Source: Haloarcula regularis
Lineage (GTDB): Archaea > Halobacteriota > Halobacteria > Halobacteriales > Haloarculaceae
DNA length: 64,000 nucleotides
Assembly (NCBI RefSeq): GCF_029338315.1
Contig: NZ_CP119794.1
Location: forward strand, 2,356,001 to 2,420,000
Direction: 5' to 3'
A model generated the notes under the pieces. The model made no database searches, was not told where the DNA came from, and saw only the letters and a list, made by a program, of their open reading frames with translations. This document shows, piece after piece, positions 35,383 through 43,417 of the stretch. Every line of letters starts with the position of its first letter. Position 1 is the stretch's first letter. The position numbers were made by a program, and so were the translations under genes.

Positions 35383-36180
35383 ATGAGTGGGAAAGACGAC
35401 TACTACAACCGGGCCAAGCAGGAAGGGTATCGCGCCCGGTCGGCGTACAAGCTCAAGCAGCTCGACGAGACCGCCGGGCTGCTCGGCGAGGGGCGGACCG
35501 TCGTCGACCTGGGGGCCGCCCCGGGCGGCTGGCTCCAGGTCGCCGCCGAAGGCGTCGGCGAGCGGGGGACCGTCGTGGGCGTCGACCGACAGCGAATCGA
35601 GGCGCTCGAGGGCCCCGAGCCCGCGGTCCACTACGTCCGTGGCGACATGACAGAGGACAGCACCAAGGCCGAGATTCGCGAGATACTGGGCGCCGAGGCC
35701 GACGACACGCTCGGCGGCCCCGTCGACGTGGTGCTGTCGGACATGGCGCCGAACATGACCGGCGAGTACGACCTCGACCACGCCAGGTCGGTCCACCTCG
35801 TCCGCCAGGCCCTCGAGGTCGCGACCGACCTGCTCGCCGCGGAGGGCGACTTCTGTGCGAAGGTCTTCGACGGCCAGGACCTCGGGGACCTCATCGCCGA
35901 CATCGAACCGGAGTTCGAGTACGTCCGCGAGGTCCGCCCCGACGCCTCGCGGGACTCCTCCTCGGAGCTGTACCTCGTCGCGAAGAACCGCCTGACAGCG
36001 CCCGTCCGCGAGGGCGACGTCGTCGAGGTGACAATCGAGGACGTCGGCGCGGAGGGCGACGGCATCGCGAAGGTGGATAACTTCACCGTCTTCGTCAGCG
36101 ACGCCGCGGAGGGCGAGACGCTCGAGGTGTGCGTCGACGACGTGAAACCGCGGTACGCGTTCGCAGAACCCGTCGAGTGA
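35383..36180 (+). CDS. rlmE: 23S rRNA (uridine-2'-O-)-methyltransferase RlmE with C-terminal TRAM domain
   Basis: 265 aa from ATG 35383. FtsJ/RrmJ fold: RARSAYKLKQLDE (catalytic Lys), SAM site VVDLGAAPGGWLQVA, LSDMAPN (catalytic Asp), FCAKVFDG (Lys) and SSELYLVAK (Glu) complete the K-D-K-E tetrad. A TRAM domain follows from about residue 205 (VREGDVVEVTIEDVGAEGDG...), an RNA-binding addition typical of the archaeal protein. Methylates a uridine of 23S rRNA. Frame intact; converges with the 36182 gene, leaving one base. Confidence 0.9.
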   Translation: MSGKDDYYNRAKQEGYRARSAYKLKQLDETAGLLGEGRTVVDLGAAPGGWLQVAAEGVGERGTVVGVDRQRIEALEGPEPAVHYVRGDMTEDSTKAEIREILGAEADDTLGGPVDVVLSDMAPNMTGEYDLDHARSVHLVRQALEVATDLLAAEGDFCAKVFDGQDLGDLIADIEPEFEYVREVRPDASRDSSSELYLVAKNRLTAPVREGDVVEVTIEDVGAEGDGIAKVDNFTVFVSDAAEGETLEVCVDDVKPRYAFAEPVE

Positions 36181-36181
36181 G

Positions 36182-36880
36182 TTACTGGACCGCTGGTGCG
36201 GCGGGCTCTTCCTGCCTGCCGCGGGCGAGTCGGACGACGGCGTAGACCAGCGGCGTATCGAGCAGGGCGATGAGCAGTTTCAGGAGGTACTGGCCGACGA
36301 CGAGCGACAGCGCCGCGCCCAGCGGGACGCCCTGGAAGACGACGAAGCCGATGCCGATGAAGATGACCGTATCGAGCAGCTGGCTCGACGCGGTGGAGCC
36401 GACGTTGCGCAGCCAGAGGTGGTCGCCGTCGGTGTACTCGCGGATGCGGTGAAAGACGAAGACGTCCCAGTTCTGGCTGACGAGGTAGGCCGCGAGGCTG
36501 GCGACGACGATGCCGGTGCTGGCCGACAGCACGTTCCGGAACGCCGCGGGGTCGACCGGCTGGGCGTCCGCCGGCAGGCCGGGTGCGAGGATGGTGCTCC
36601 AGACCAGCGCCAGCAGGACGAAGTTCATCAGGAAGCCGACGTTGACGACCACCGTCGCCGCCCGACGGCCGTAGAGTTCGGCGTAGCAGTCGGAGGCGAA
36701 GAAGGTCAGCGCGTAGGCCAGCGCCGCGCCCGGCAGCACGAGCGTCTCGCCCGCGACGGGAAGGGAGAAGGGGAGGCCGAAGGCGAGCAGCTTCGAGGCG
36801 GTCACCTGGGCGACGACAAGCGAGGTGACAAAGAGCGCGACGAGGCCGACCCGGAACCCGCCCTCCCAGTCACCGCTCAT
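36182..36880 (-). CDS. Queuosine precursor transporter (VUT family)
   Basis: 232 aa from ATG 36880 (MSGDWEGGFRVGLVAL). About six helices. The family motif ASDCYAELYGRRAATVVVNVGF and the region SQNWDVFVFHRIRE ... VGSTASSQLLDTVIFIGIGF are characteristic of the YhhQ/VUT transporters that import 7-deazaguanine precursors; in archaea these could feed archaeosine or queuosine pathways. Its start overlaps the stop of the ribbon-helix-helix gene. An apparent fusion with that gene arises from a lost base. Confidence 0.85.
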   Translation of the reverse strand: MSGDWEGGFRVGLVALFVTSLVVAQVTASKLLAFGLPFSLPVAGETLVLPGAALAYALTFFASDCYAELYGRRAATVVVNVGFLMNFVLLALVWSTILAPGLPADAQPVDPAAFRNVLSASTGIVVASLAAYLVSQNWDVFVFHRIREYTDGDHLWLRNVGSTASSQLLDTVIFIGIGFVVFQGVPLGAALSLVVGQYLLKLLIALLDTPLVYAVVRLARGRQEEPAAPAVQ

Positions 36881-37045
36881 CGTCGAGTCGCCCCTGTCGC
36901 TGGTCGATGTCGTCGAGTGGTCGAGCGTCTTCCTGATGGACGCGCGTATCGCCTCGCTCCGGTTGACGAACTTCCCGTCCGCCCCGACGTGGTCGTCGAG
37001 GTCGTCGAGCAGTTCCGCGGGGACCTCGACGCTGATCTTTGGCAT
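36870..37045 (-). CDS. Ribbon-helix-helix regulator, CopG/CdrS-like (frameshift near 36917)
   Basis: About 58 aa after correction. MPKISVEVPAELLDDLDDHV followed by GKFVNRSEAIRASIRKTLD is a complete RHH DNA-binding domain. The raw frame reads through into the transporter. Adding one base near 36917-36922 gives LDDIDQRQGRLDDER and TGA at 36870-36872, the expected short C-terminus. Haloarchaeal CdrS-type proteins look similar, but I cannot tell orthologue from paralogue. It overlaps the transporter start by 11 bp and may control its own operon. Confidence 0.75.
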
Positions 37046-37207
37046 ATCACGTAGGTATTCTTCGGGTAATATAATAGTCCAGCGTTCCCGCGGCTCTCGG
37101 CCTCGAATCCAGTCGTATCCGTCTGGTGTCTGGTTCTTGGGGGCTGTGCGGTCGGTGGCTGGCCGGCGGGTCGGCCCTCCCGGACCGCGTCCCGCCGACG
37201 GGCGCCG

Positions 37208-39392
37208 TCAGTCGGCGGGTTCGCTCCGACGCTTGGGCGTCCGCCGGCCCCCGAGCGTGTACACCCACAGGATGCCCAGGCCGAGCAGGTACGCCAGCGC
37301 GGTGGGGACGCCCACGATGAACATCGTGAAGATGCCGTTGGGCGAGACGATGGCGGAGATGGTGACGATGCCGATGACCACTTCGCGCCACCGCCGGTAC
37401 ATCAAGTCGAAGGGGATGATGCCGCCCCGGTGGAACAGGAACATCGTCACCGGAATCTCCGCCAGCAGGCCGATGCCGATGGTGAGGAAGAAGACGAGCC
37501 ACCCGAAGTCGCTCACGCGGTAGGAGATGACCATGTTGGCCTGCAGCTGGTCGTAGGCGATTGCCGAGATGGTCATCGGGGCGACGTAGAGGAAGCCCAG
37601 GAGGCTCCCCCCGATGAGCGCGGCAAAGACCGTCCCGCCCCAGACGAGCAGGACGTTGCGGTTCCCGACGACCACCCCCCGCTCGCGCATCGCCGGCCAG
37701 GCGAAATAGAGGACGAGCGGGATCACGGAGACGGCCCCCAGGATGGTCGAGAACTTCACGATGAAGACGAGGTGCTCGACGGGGTGGAGCGTGACGATGT
37801 TGACCTCCTGGGCCATCTCCGGGGGGAGCCGGCTGACGAAGGTTCGCTGTATCTCGCCGATGCCGCCCTGGTAGAGAAAGAGGAAGGCCCCGGCCAGGAC
37901 AGCGCCGAAGATGCCCAGGATCCAGAACGCCTTGGATGCGAGCGAGTCCAGGATGAAGCGGATGTCGTAGTAGTAGCCGCCGATGTCGTCCTCGGTGGTC
38001 TCGTCCTCGGTGAAGGCGTTGAACACGCCGGCGGTCGTCGAGGTGAGCGGGTCGCTGTCCTCGTCGGCCGTCGTTCCCTCGCCCTCGCCAGTCTCGGCGT
38101 CGTCGTCCTCGTGGGCCATGTCCCAGCGGTCGAGTATCATCTGGGCCTTGTCCCGGTCGTCCTCCGAGAGCGCTTTGTCGGCGTGGGCCAGCGCCTCCTC
38201 CTCGGTCATCTCCTCGAAGACCTCGGGGGGCGCGACCTCCACCGCGGACGCGTTCAGCTCGTCGATGTCGATGGCCGCCGGGTCGCCGACGGGCCCCCTG
38301 CCGGCGTTGGCCGCCAGCGCACCGAGGACGTGGTAATAGAGGACCACGACGGCCCCGACCAGGCCGACGAGCGCAGCAAGCAGGACCGCAGTCCCCTCGA
38401 CCGAGAGGCCGAGCAGCTGCGGGGGCTGGACGTTGCCCGTGAGCCGCGAGGAGTACTGCGCGGCGACCGCTTCGGCCGCCCGGACGTACTGGAAGGCGGG
38501 AGTCGCGAGCAGGTAGTAGACCACGCCGCCGGAGACGACGGCGCCACCGAGCACGGTGTTCCAGTGCTGGCGCGCCACGCTCCGCGTGCTCACCAGGTCG
38601 CTGGAGCGGCGGACGAGCATCGCCAGCTTCGCCAGCGCGAGGCTGATGGCGTAGAGGCCACACAGCGGGGCCGCCCACATGATCTGCGTGAACGGGTCCG
38701 GCGGCGAGAACAGGGCACCGAAGGCGAAGATGCCCAGCACCGAGAGGCGCCACTTGTCGCGGAAGGTCTCGTAGGGGACGATCTCGGTATAGGAGAGGAC
38801 GGTCATCACCAGCGGGAGCTGGGCCGCCAGGCCGAAGGAGACGGCCAGCATGAAGACGAACTGGAACCACTTGACGATGGAGTACTGGGGGGTGAACCCG
38901 GCCTTGAACGCGTCGCCGGCCAGGAAGTCGAACATCAGGGGGAAGAACAGCTCGTAGGCGTAGGCGACGCCGCCGAAGAAGAGGGCGAGACTGACGACCG
39001 AGAAGGTCACCCCCTTCCAGAGCGGTATCCTGTCGGCGGGCCACCACCCCCGCTCGCGGAGGCCGTCGCGGCCAAAGTAGATCAGCAGCGGGAGCGACAT
39101 GAGGATGCCGATGACGGCACCGATCTTCACCTGCAACAGGATGACGTCGAACGGCGTGACGGCGACGATGCTGGTCGCCTCCCGGGTCGTCAGGTCCATC
39201 TGGGAGTACAGGAGGTCGGCCCGGAGGCGGTCCCAGACGCCGTACTGCAGGGCCATGATGGTCCCGATCATGCCGACGACGAAGACGATAAACACCTTCT
39301 GGAGGTGCGTCTGTGCGCTGCGGAGCATCGCCCAGCGTCGCACGGCCGTTCTGGACCGTCCTGACGGTGTCCTCGTCGAGCGCGCTCGCCAT
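37208..39392 (-). CDS. tatC2: Tandem TatC translocase subunit, TatCt type (frameshift near 39333)
   Basis: About 727 aa: two fused TatC units separated by a long linker. Unit 1 spans roughly residues 30-270 (LQYGVWDRLRADLLYSQMDL ... KVFIVFVVGMIG). A linker helix and an acidic stretch (MTEEEALAHADKALSEDDRD, then EDDDAETGEGEGTTADED) follow. Unit 2 begins about residue 460 (FWILGIFGAVLAGAFLFLYQ) and includes FGWLVFFLTIGIGLLAEIPV. Double TatC is known from haloarchaea, which export most proteins folded by Tat. The N-terminus MASALDEDTVRTVQNGRATL lies in another frame, joining at MLRSAQTHLQ; a one-base gain or two-base loss near 39327-39335 explains this. Confidence 0.9.
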
Positions 39393-39604
39393 GTTCTCTG
39401 AAGGTAGTCTATTCGGCGTTATCAATTTGTTCATCCAGTAGACATCGACGACCGCCCGACAGCGTTCGCGAGACGCCCGCGAGCGGGGTCGTCGGCCGGC
39501 CGGACCGACGCTCGATGGGACCGCCGTCCCGTGCCCGTTCCGGGCACCCGCGGGACGACTGCGAAAAGAAAGTTTACAACGACGAACCGCCAATCCCGGG
39601 ACAG

Positions 39605-41449
39605 ATGCCCGACGGGAACGCGGACGACGACGCGAGCCCACCACACGAGGACCACGGGGGTGATGGTTCGGCGACCCCCTCGGATGGCGGGGCCGAGGAG
39701 CCGTCGCCCCAGCCAGCGTCGGGGGGCGACGACCAGTCGTCCGAGCGTCCCGGGGACTACGACGAGGACTACGGCCTGTCCGAGCCGGTCCGCCGGCCCG
39801 AGGAGTACGGTCCCCGGGACCCGGTACTCTCGGACGAGGACGTCTCGACCGCCGACGAGGCGGACACCGATGGTGACGATGGAGCCGGGTCCGGGGCTGA
39901 CGAGGCAGATGCCGACGCCGCCGACGAGACCACGGACGCCGGCTCCGAACCGGATGATGACGCCGCCGATGCGGCGGACACCGACGACGCCGCGACGGAG
40001 TTCCGGACCGTCTCGGGCCCCCACGGGTTGCCCGTCGAGCAGCGGCCGCCGCTGTTCGAGCGCGACCCGGGCAAGATAACCGCCGCGATTCCGGCCGATA
40101 TCCCGACCGACTGGGGGATTCCACAGCCGACGGGCGTCGGCGACGCCGGCGGTGCCCCGTCTCCCCCGCCGGAGCCCGACTACGACGTCGACGACATCGT
40201 CGACCAGGGCGCGCCGGACGACGAGGAGATGCCACTGGCCGACCACGTCGAGGAGATGGCGCTCCGGCTGTTCGCCGTCGTCGGCGTGATGGCCGCGGTC
40301 ACCATCATCGCCCTGCCGGCCTCGGACGAGCTCATCCAGTTCCTGTGGTTCTCCTTCCTCGACGGCCCGGCGGAGGCCTGTGGCTCGTTCGCCGTCGGCG
40401 GCACGGACACCGTCTCGGCGGCCGGCCCCGACTGTCCGCACGTCTACAGTCCGCTCGCGCTCATCCTCGCGCGCCTGAAGGTCGCCTCGCTCGTGGGCCT
40501 CATCGCCGCGCTCCCCGTCTTCGTCTACCAGACGTACCTGTTCATGCGCCCGGGGCTCTATCCCCGCGAGCGCCGTTACTACCTCGCCGCGGTGCCGACG
40601 AGCCTCGTGCTCGCGGCCATCGGCGTCGGCTTCGCGTACTTCGCCGTGCTGCGGGCGATGTTCGACTACTTCATCACCTACTCCGACCGGGCCGCCGACC
40701 TCGCGTTCGGCCTGGGCGACACCTTCAACCTCATCATCCTGATGCTGGGCTTCTTCGCGCTCATCTTCCAGATTCCGCTGTTCGTGATGCTGGCTATCAT
40801 GATGGGCGTGACGACCCGCCAGTGGCTCCAGGACCGCCGGCTATACTTCTGGGGTGCCTTCGCCGCCATCGCGTTCGTCTTCAGCCCCGACCCGACGGGG
40901 ATGGCGCCGCTGATGGTCGCGGTGACGATGATCGCGCTGTTCGAGGGGACGCTCCTCCTGCTGCGCTGGACCGGCGACGCCTCGCCCGTCCCGACGGCCC
41001 AGGAGGCCGCGGCCCGCCGGCCGTTCGTCTGGCTCGCCGCGCTCCTCGTCGGCTACGTCCTCAGCCCCGCCCCGGTGCCGACCGGCTACTACACGCAACT
41101 GCCGCCCGCAGTTACCGACACGCTGGCGTCGATCGGGCTGGGGAACGCGACGCCGATGCTGCTGGGCGGGGGCATCATCGTCGCCTTCGAGCTGCTGGCG
41201 TACCTGAACAAGAACTACTACGGCAGCGTCCGGGCCTGGCGGACCTTCAGGCGCGCCCGCCTCCCCGTCTGGGCGGTGGGTATCGTCGTCGGCTACCTGG
41301 CCAGCCCCGACCCGACGCTGTTCCGCCTGGTGAACCAGGTGAGCCTCGAGCCCACCGCCGCCACCGCCGTCGCCGCGGTGCTCATCGCGCTCTTCGAGGT
41401 GAGCCTGTTCGTCGCCCACCGGCGGGCCCGAACCGCAAGCGAACCATGA
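39605..41449 (+). CDS. tatC1: TatC translocase subunit, TatCo type, with acidic N-terminal extension
   Basis: 614 aa from ATG 39605. The first ~220 residues are a low-complexity Asp/Glu/Pro region (for example TADEADTDGDDGAGSGADEA), then the TatC core begins at MPLADHVEEMALRLFAVVGV. Motifs in the core include VFVYQTYLFMRPGLYPRERRYY and FGLGDTFNLIILMLGFFALI. Extra C-terminal helices follow. Divergent from tatC2, so the two Tat genes share a 212-bp promoter region; a TATA-like GTTTACAAC lies about 30 bases upstream. The stop overlaps the phosphatase start (ATGA). Confidence 0.9.
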   Translation: MPDGNADDDASPPHEDHGGDGSATPSDGGAEEPSPQPASGGDDQSSERPGDYDEDYGLSEPVRRPEEYGPRDPVLSDEDVSTADEADTDGDDGAGSGADEADADAADETTDAGSEPDDDAADAADTDDAATEFRTVSGPHGLPVEQRPPLFERDPGKITAAIPADIPTDWGIPQPTGVGDAGGAPSPPPEPDYDVDDIVDQGAPDDEEMPLADHVEEMALRLFAVVGVMAAVTIIALPASDELIQFLWFSFLDGPAEACGSFAVGGTDTVSAAGPDCPHVYSPLALILARLKVASLVGLIAALPVFVYQTYLFMRPGLYPRERRYYLAAVPTSLVLAAIGVGFAYFAVLRAMFDYFITYSDRAADLAFGLGDTFNLIILMLGFFALIFQIPLFVMLAIMMGVTTRQWLQDRRLYFWGAFAAIAFVFSPDPTGMAPLMVAVTMIALFEGTLLLLRWTGDASPVPTAQEAAARRPFVWLAALLVGYVLSPAPVPTGYYTQLPPAVTDTLASIGLGNATPMLLGGGIIVAFELLAYLNKNYYGSVRAWRTFRRARLPVWAVGIVVGYLASPDPTLFRLVNQVSLEPTAATAVAAVLIALFEVSLFVAHRRARTASEP

Positions 41450-42081
41450 GACGGGTGTTGCTGACCCGGCACGGCGAGACGCCCTGGAACCGCGAGGGGC
41501 GCATCCAGGGGTGGGCCGCCACCGGCCTCACCGACCGCGGCCGGCGCGAGGCCAGTGCGATGGGTGCGTGGGTCGACGCCACCTACGACATCGACCGGAT
41601 TTTCGCCTCGGACAGCGAGCGAACCCGACGGACGACGGCCAACCTGCGCGACGCGGCGGCCGGCGACCTGCCCACACCTTCCTTCGACGCCGCCCTGCGC
41701 GAGCGCGGGTTCGGGGTCTACCAGGGCTTCCTGGTCGAGGAACTGTTCGAACGGTACCCCGAGCACGACCCTGACGACAGCGTCTCGTCGCTCTCGGCCG
41801 ACCCCGCCCACGGCGAGTCGGTCGCGGACTTCTGTGAACGCGTCGGGTCGGCCTGGGACTCGGTGCGGACGGCGACCGACCCCGGCGAGACGACGCTGGT
41901 CGTCACCCACGGCGGCGTCATCAAGGTGCTCCTGGCCGACCTGACCGAGCGCGACCGGGCGGCGGCGCTCACTGCTCACTCACACGACAACTGCGCCGTC
42001 TCCGAGATTCGGCTCGACGGCGACGACCCGACGCTCGTCGCCGAGGAACAGACCGACTGGCGCGACACGGTCGACTGGTAG
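41446..42081 (+). CDS. Histidine phosphatase family protein (phosphoglycerate mutase-like)
   Basis: 211 aa. The RHG motif LLTRHGETPWN carries the phosphohistidine; the second His is in VVTHGGVIKVLL, the acid in RERGFGVYQGF. These enzymes transfer or hydrolyse phosphate on small molecules; substrate unknown. Coupled to tatC1 by a 4-bp overlap. Confidence 0.85.
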   Translation: MRRVLLTRHGETPWNREGRIQGWAATGLTDRGRREASAMGAWVDATYDIDRIFASDSERTRRTTANLRDAAAGDLPTPSFDAALRERGFGVYQGFLVEELFERYPEHDPDDSVSSLSADPAHGESVADFCERVGSAWDSVRTATDPGETTLVVTHGGVIKVLLADLTERDRAAALTAHSHDNCAVSEIRLDGDDPTLVAEEQTDWRDTVDW

Positions 42082-42107
42082 CCGGCCAGCGCCGGCGCCA
42101 CCCGCCG

Positions 42108-42983
42108 TCACTCGGCGCTCGGGTACTCGGTGTCGAAGACGTCCGCGACCACTGGTTCGTCGTCATCTTCGTCCTCGCCTTCCGGGCTGACGCTCCCGGT
42201 CTGGTAGCCATGCAGGTCCAGCGTCACGTGGTCGAACCCGCAGTCCTCGATGTGGTCCCGCGCGGCGCGGACGAAGTCGGGGTCCAGCGCCGTCTCCAGT
42301 TCTTTCTCGCCCACCTCGATGCGGGCCAGGCCGTCGTGGTCGCGCACCCGGAACTGCTCGAAGCCCCAGGTCCGCAGGAGGCGCTCGGCCTTCTCGACCC
42401 GCGAGAGGCGCTCCTCGGTGACCTCAAGCCCCGTCGGGATGCGCGAGGAGAGACAGGCCATCGAGGGCTTGTCGGCCACCGAGAGGTCGTACTCGCGGGC
42501 GATCTCTCGAACTTCGGATTTCTCGACGTCGTGTTCCAGCAGCGGCGAGTAGGCGTCCAGTTCCTCCACCGCTCGCAGGCCGGGGCGGTGGCCCTCGCCG
42601 ACGTCGGAGGCGTTGGTCCCGTCACAGACGACGTCGATGCCCAGCTCCATCGCCCGGTCGTACATCGCGCCGAGACGCAGCGACCGGCAGTGGTAACAGC
42701 GCATGTCGTCGTTCTCGACGAACTCCTGGCTGTCGAGCTCGGAGAACTCCACGATTTCGTGGCGGATGCCGATCTCCTCGGCGACGCGGGTGGCGTCCTC
42801 GAGTTCGGCTTCGGGAAGCGTCTCGGACTTCGCGGTGCAGGCGACGGCGTCGTCGCCGAGGGCGTCGTGGGCGATCGCAGCGACGACACTCGAGTCGACG
42901 CCGCCGGAGAACGCGACCAGCACGCCGTCCCGCGCGGCGAGGTCCTCCCGGGCAGCAGCGAGTTTCTCCGAGACAGCAGTCAT
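42108..42983 (-). CDS. larE: Sulfur transferase LarE-like (nickel-pincer cofactor synthesis), Fe-S type
   Basis: 291 aa. The PP-loop is VAFSGGVDSSVVAA. CDGTNASDVGEGHRPG and MACLSSRIPTG are LarE signatures. In this sequence the pair RCYHC plus the Cys in MACLSSR match the three-cysteine arrangement of the LarE group that carries a [4Fe-4S] cluster rather than sacrificing its own Cys; that reading is inference. LarE adds sulfur to the pyridinium biscarboxylate precursor. No larB or larC is in the window. Confidence 0.85.
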   Translation of the reverse strand: MTAVSEKLAAAREDLAARDGVLVAFSGGVDSSVVAAIAHDALGDDAVACTAKSETLPEAELEDATRVAEEIGIRHEIVEFSELDSQEFVENDDMRCYHCRSLRLGAMYDRAMELGIDVVCDGTNASDVGEGHRPGLRAVEELDAYSPLLEHDVEKSEVREIAREYDLSVADKPSMACLSSRIPTGLEVTEERLSRVEKAERLLRTWGFEQFRVRDHDGLARIEVGEKELETALDPDFVRAARDHIEDCGFDHVTLDLHGYQTGSVSPEGEDEDDDEPVVADVFDTEYPSAE

Positions 42984-43064
42984 TGGTCAGCGTTCTCGCT
43001 GGACCGTGAAAACGCCTTCGCGTTCTGCGTCCGTCGTGTTCTCTGCAGTTGTCACCGAGGCAAA

Positions 43065-43326
43065 CAGCCAGAAAGCCCCGACACGCTGGGCTCTGGGCGC
43101 TCGCTGCGCTCCTCTCTCTCCGGGTTGCGGTGCTTACGTCGCCCGCCGTCGCCCAGCGTCTCGCCCCCTTTCAGTCCCGCCCTGTGTCGGCTGCCCACCA
43201 CGCAACGAGTGGGACTGAAAGGGGCCGACCGTTCGACGAGCGAGACGAAGCAAGCACTACAGCGAACGAAGTGAGCGAAGCGCGCAGCGAGTCGTAGCCG
43301 TCGAACGGGAGGGGGCTTTCTGGCTG
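43065..43326. repeat. Nested palindromic element, long form (262 bp)
   Basis: Outer 15-bp perfect inverted repeat CAGCCAGAAAGCCCC/GGGGCTTTCTGGCTG (43065-43079, 43312-43326). Inner 14-bp perfect inverted repeat CCCCTTTCAGTCCC/GGGACTGAAAGGGG (43165-43178, 43211-43224). No coding capacity that looks real. Shares the block CGGGTTGCGGTGCTTACGTC (43121-43140) with an inverted copy at 52600-52619, and both motifs with 62246-62393. Confidence 0.75.
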
Positions 43327-43382
43327 CCAGTTCTCGAAAGCTGTAGCGGTACACTCTCAGACTCTTCTTCCTGCTAGGCGAC

Positions 43383-43391
43383 GGGTTTTAT
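43383..43391 (+). promoter_or_regulatory. TATA-like box of the MutS-like gene
   Basis: GGGTTTTAT lies 27-35 bases before the ATG at 43418, the usual leaderless spacing. Confidence 0.4.
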
Positions 43392-43417
43392 CTCGCTGGC
43401 GGCGAACGGTCGGGCAG

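Noticed and set aside
37047..40235. 1062-codon open frame opposite and across the tatC region
   Set aside because: It is a GC-driven shadow frame, Arg/Pro/Gly-rich. Only its short MASALDEDTVRT segment is meaningful, as the displaced N-terminus of tatC2.
40345..42081. Long alternative frame overlapping tatC1
   Set aside because: Arg-rich shadow; its last third is simply the histidine phosphatase, which has its own ATG at 41446.
42984..43417. Possible structured RNA gene such as RNase P RNA
   Set aside because: The structure is explained by nested inverted repeats shared with other spacers; I see no RNase P-type conserved core.
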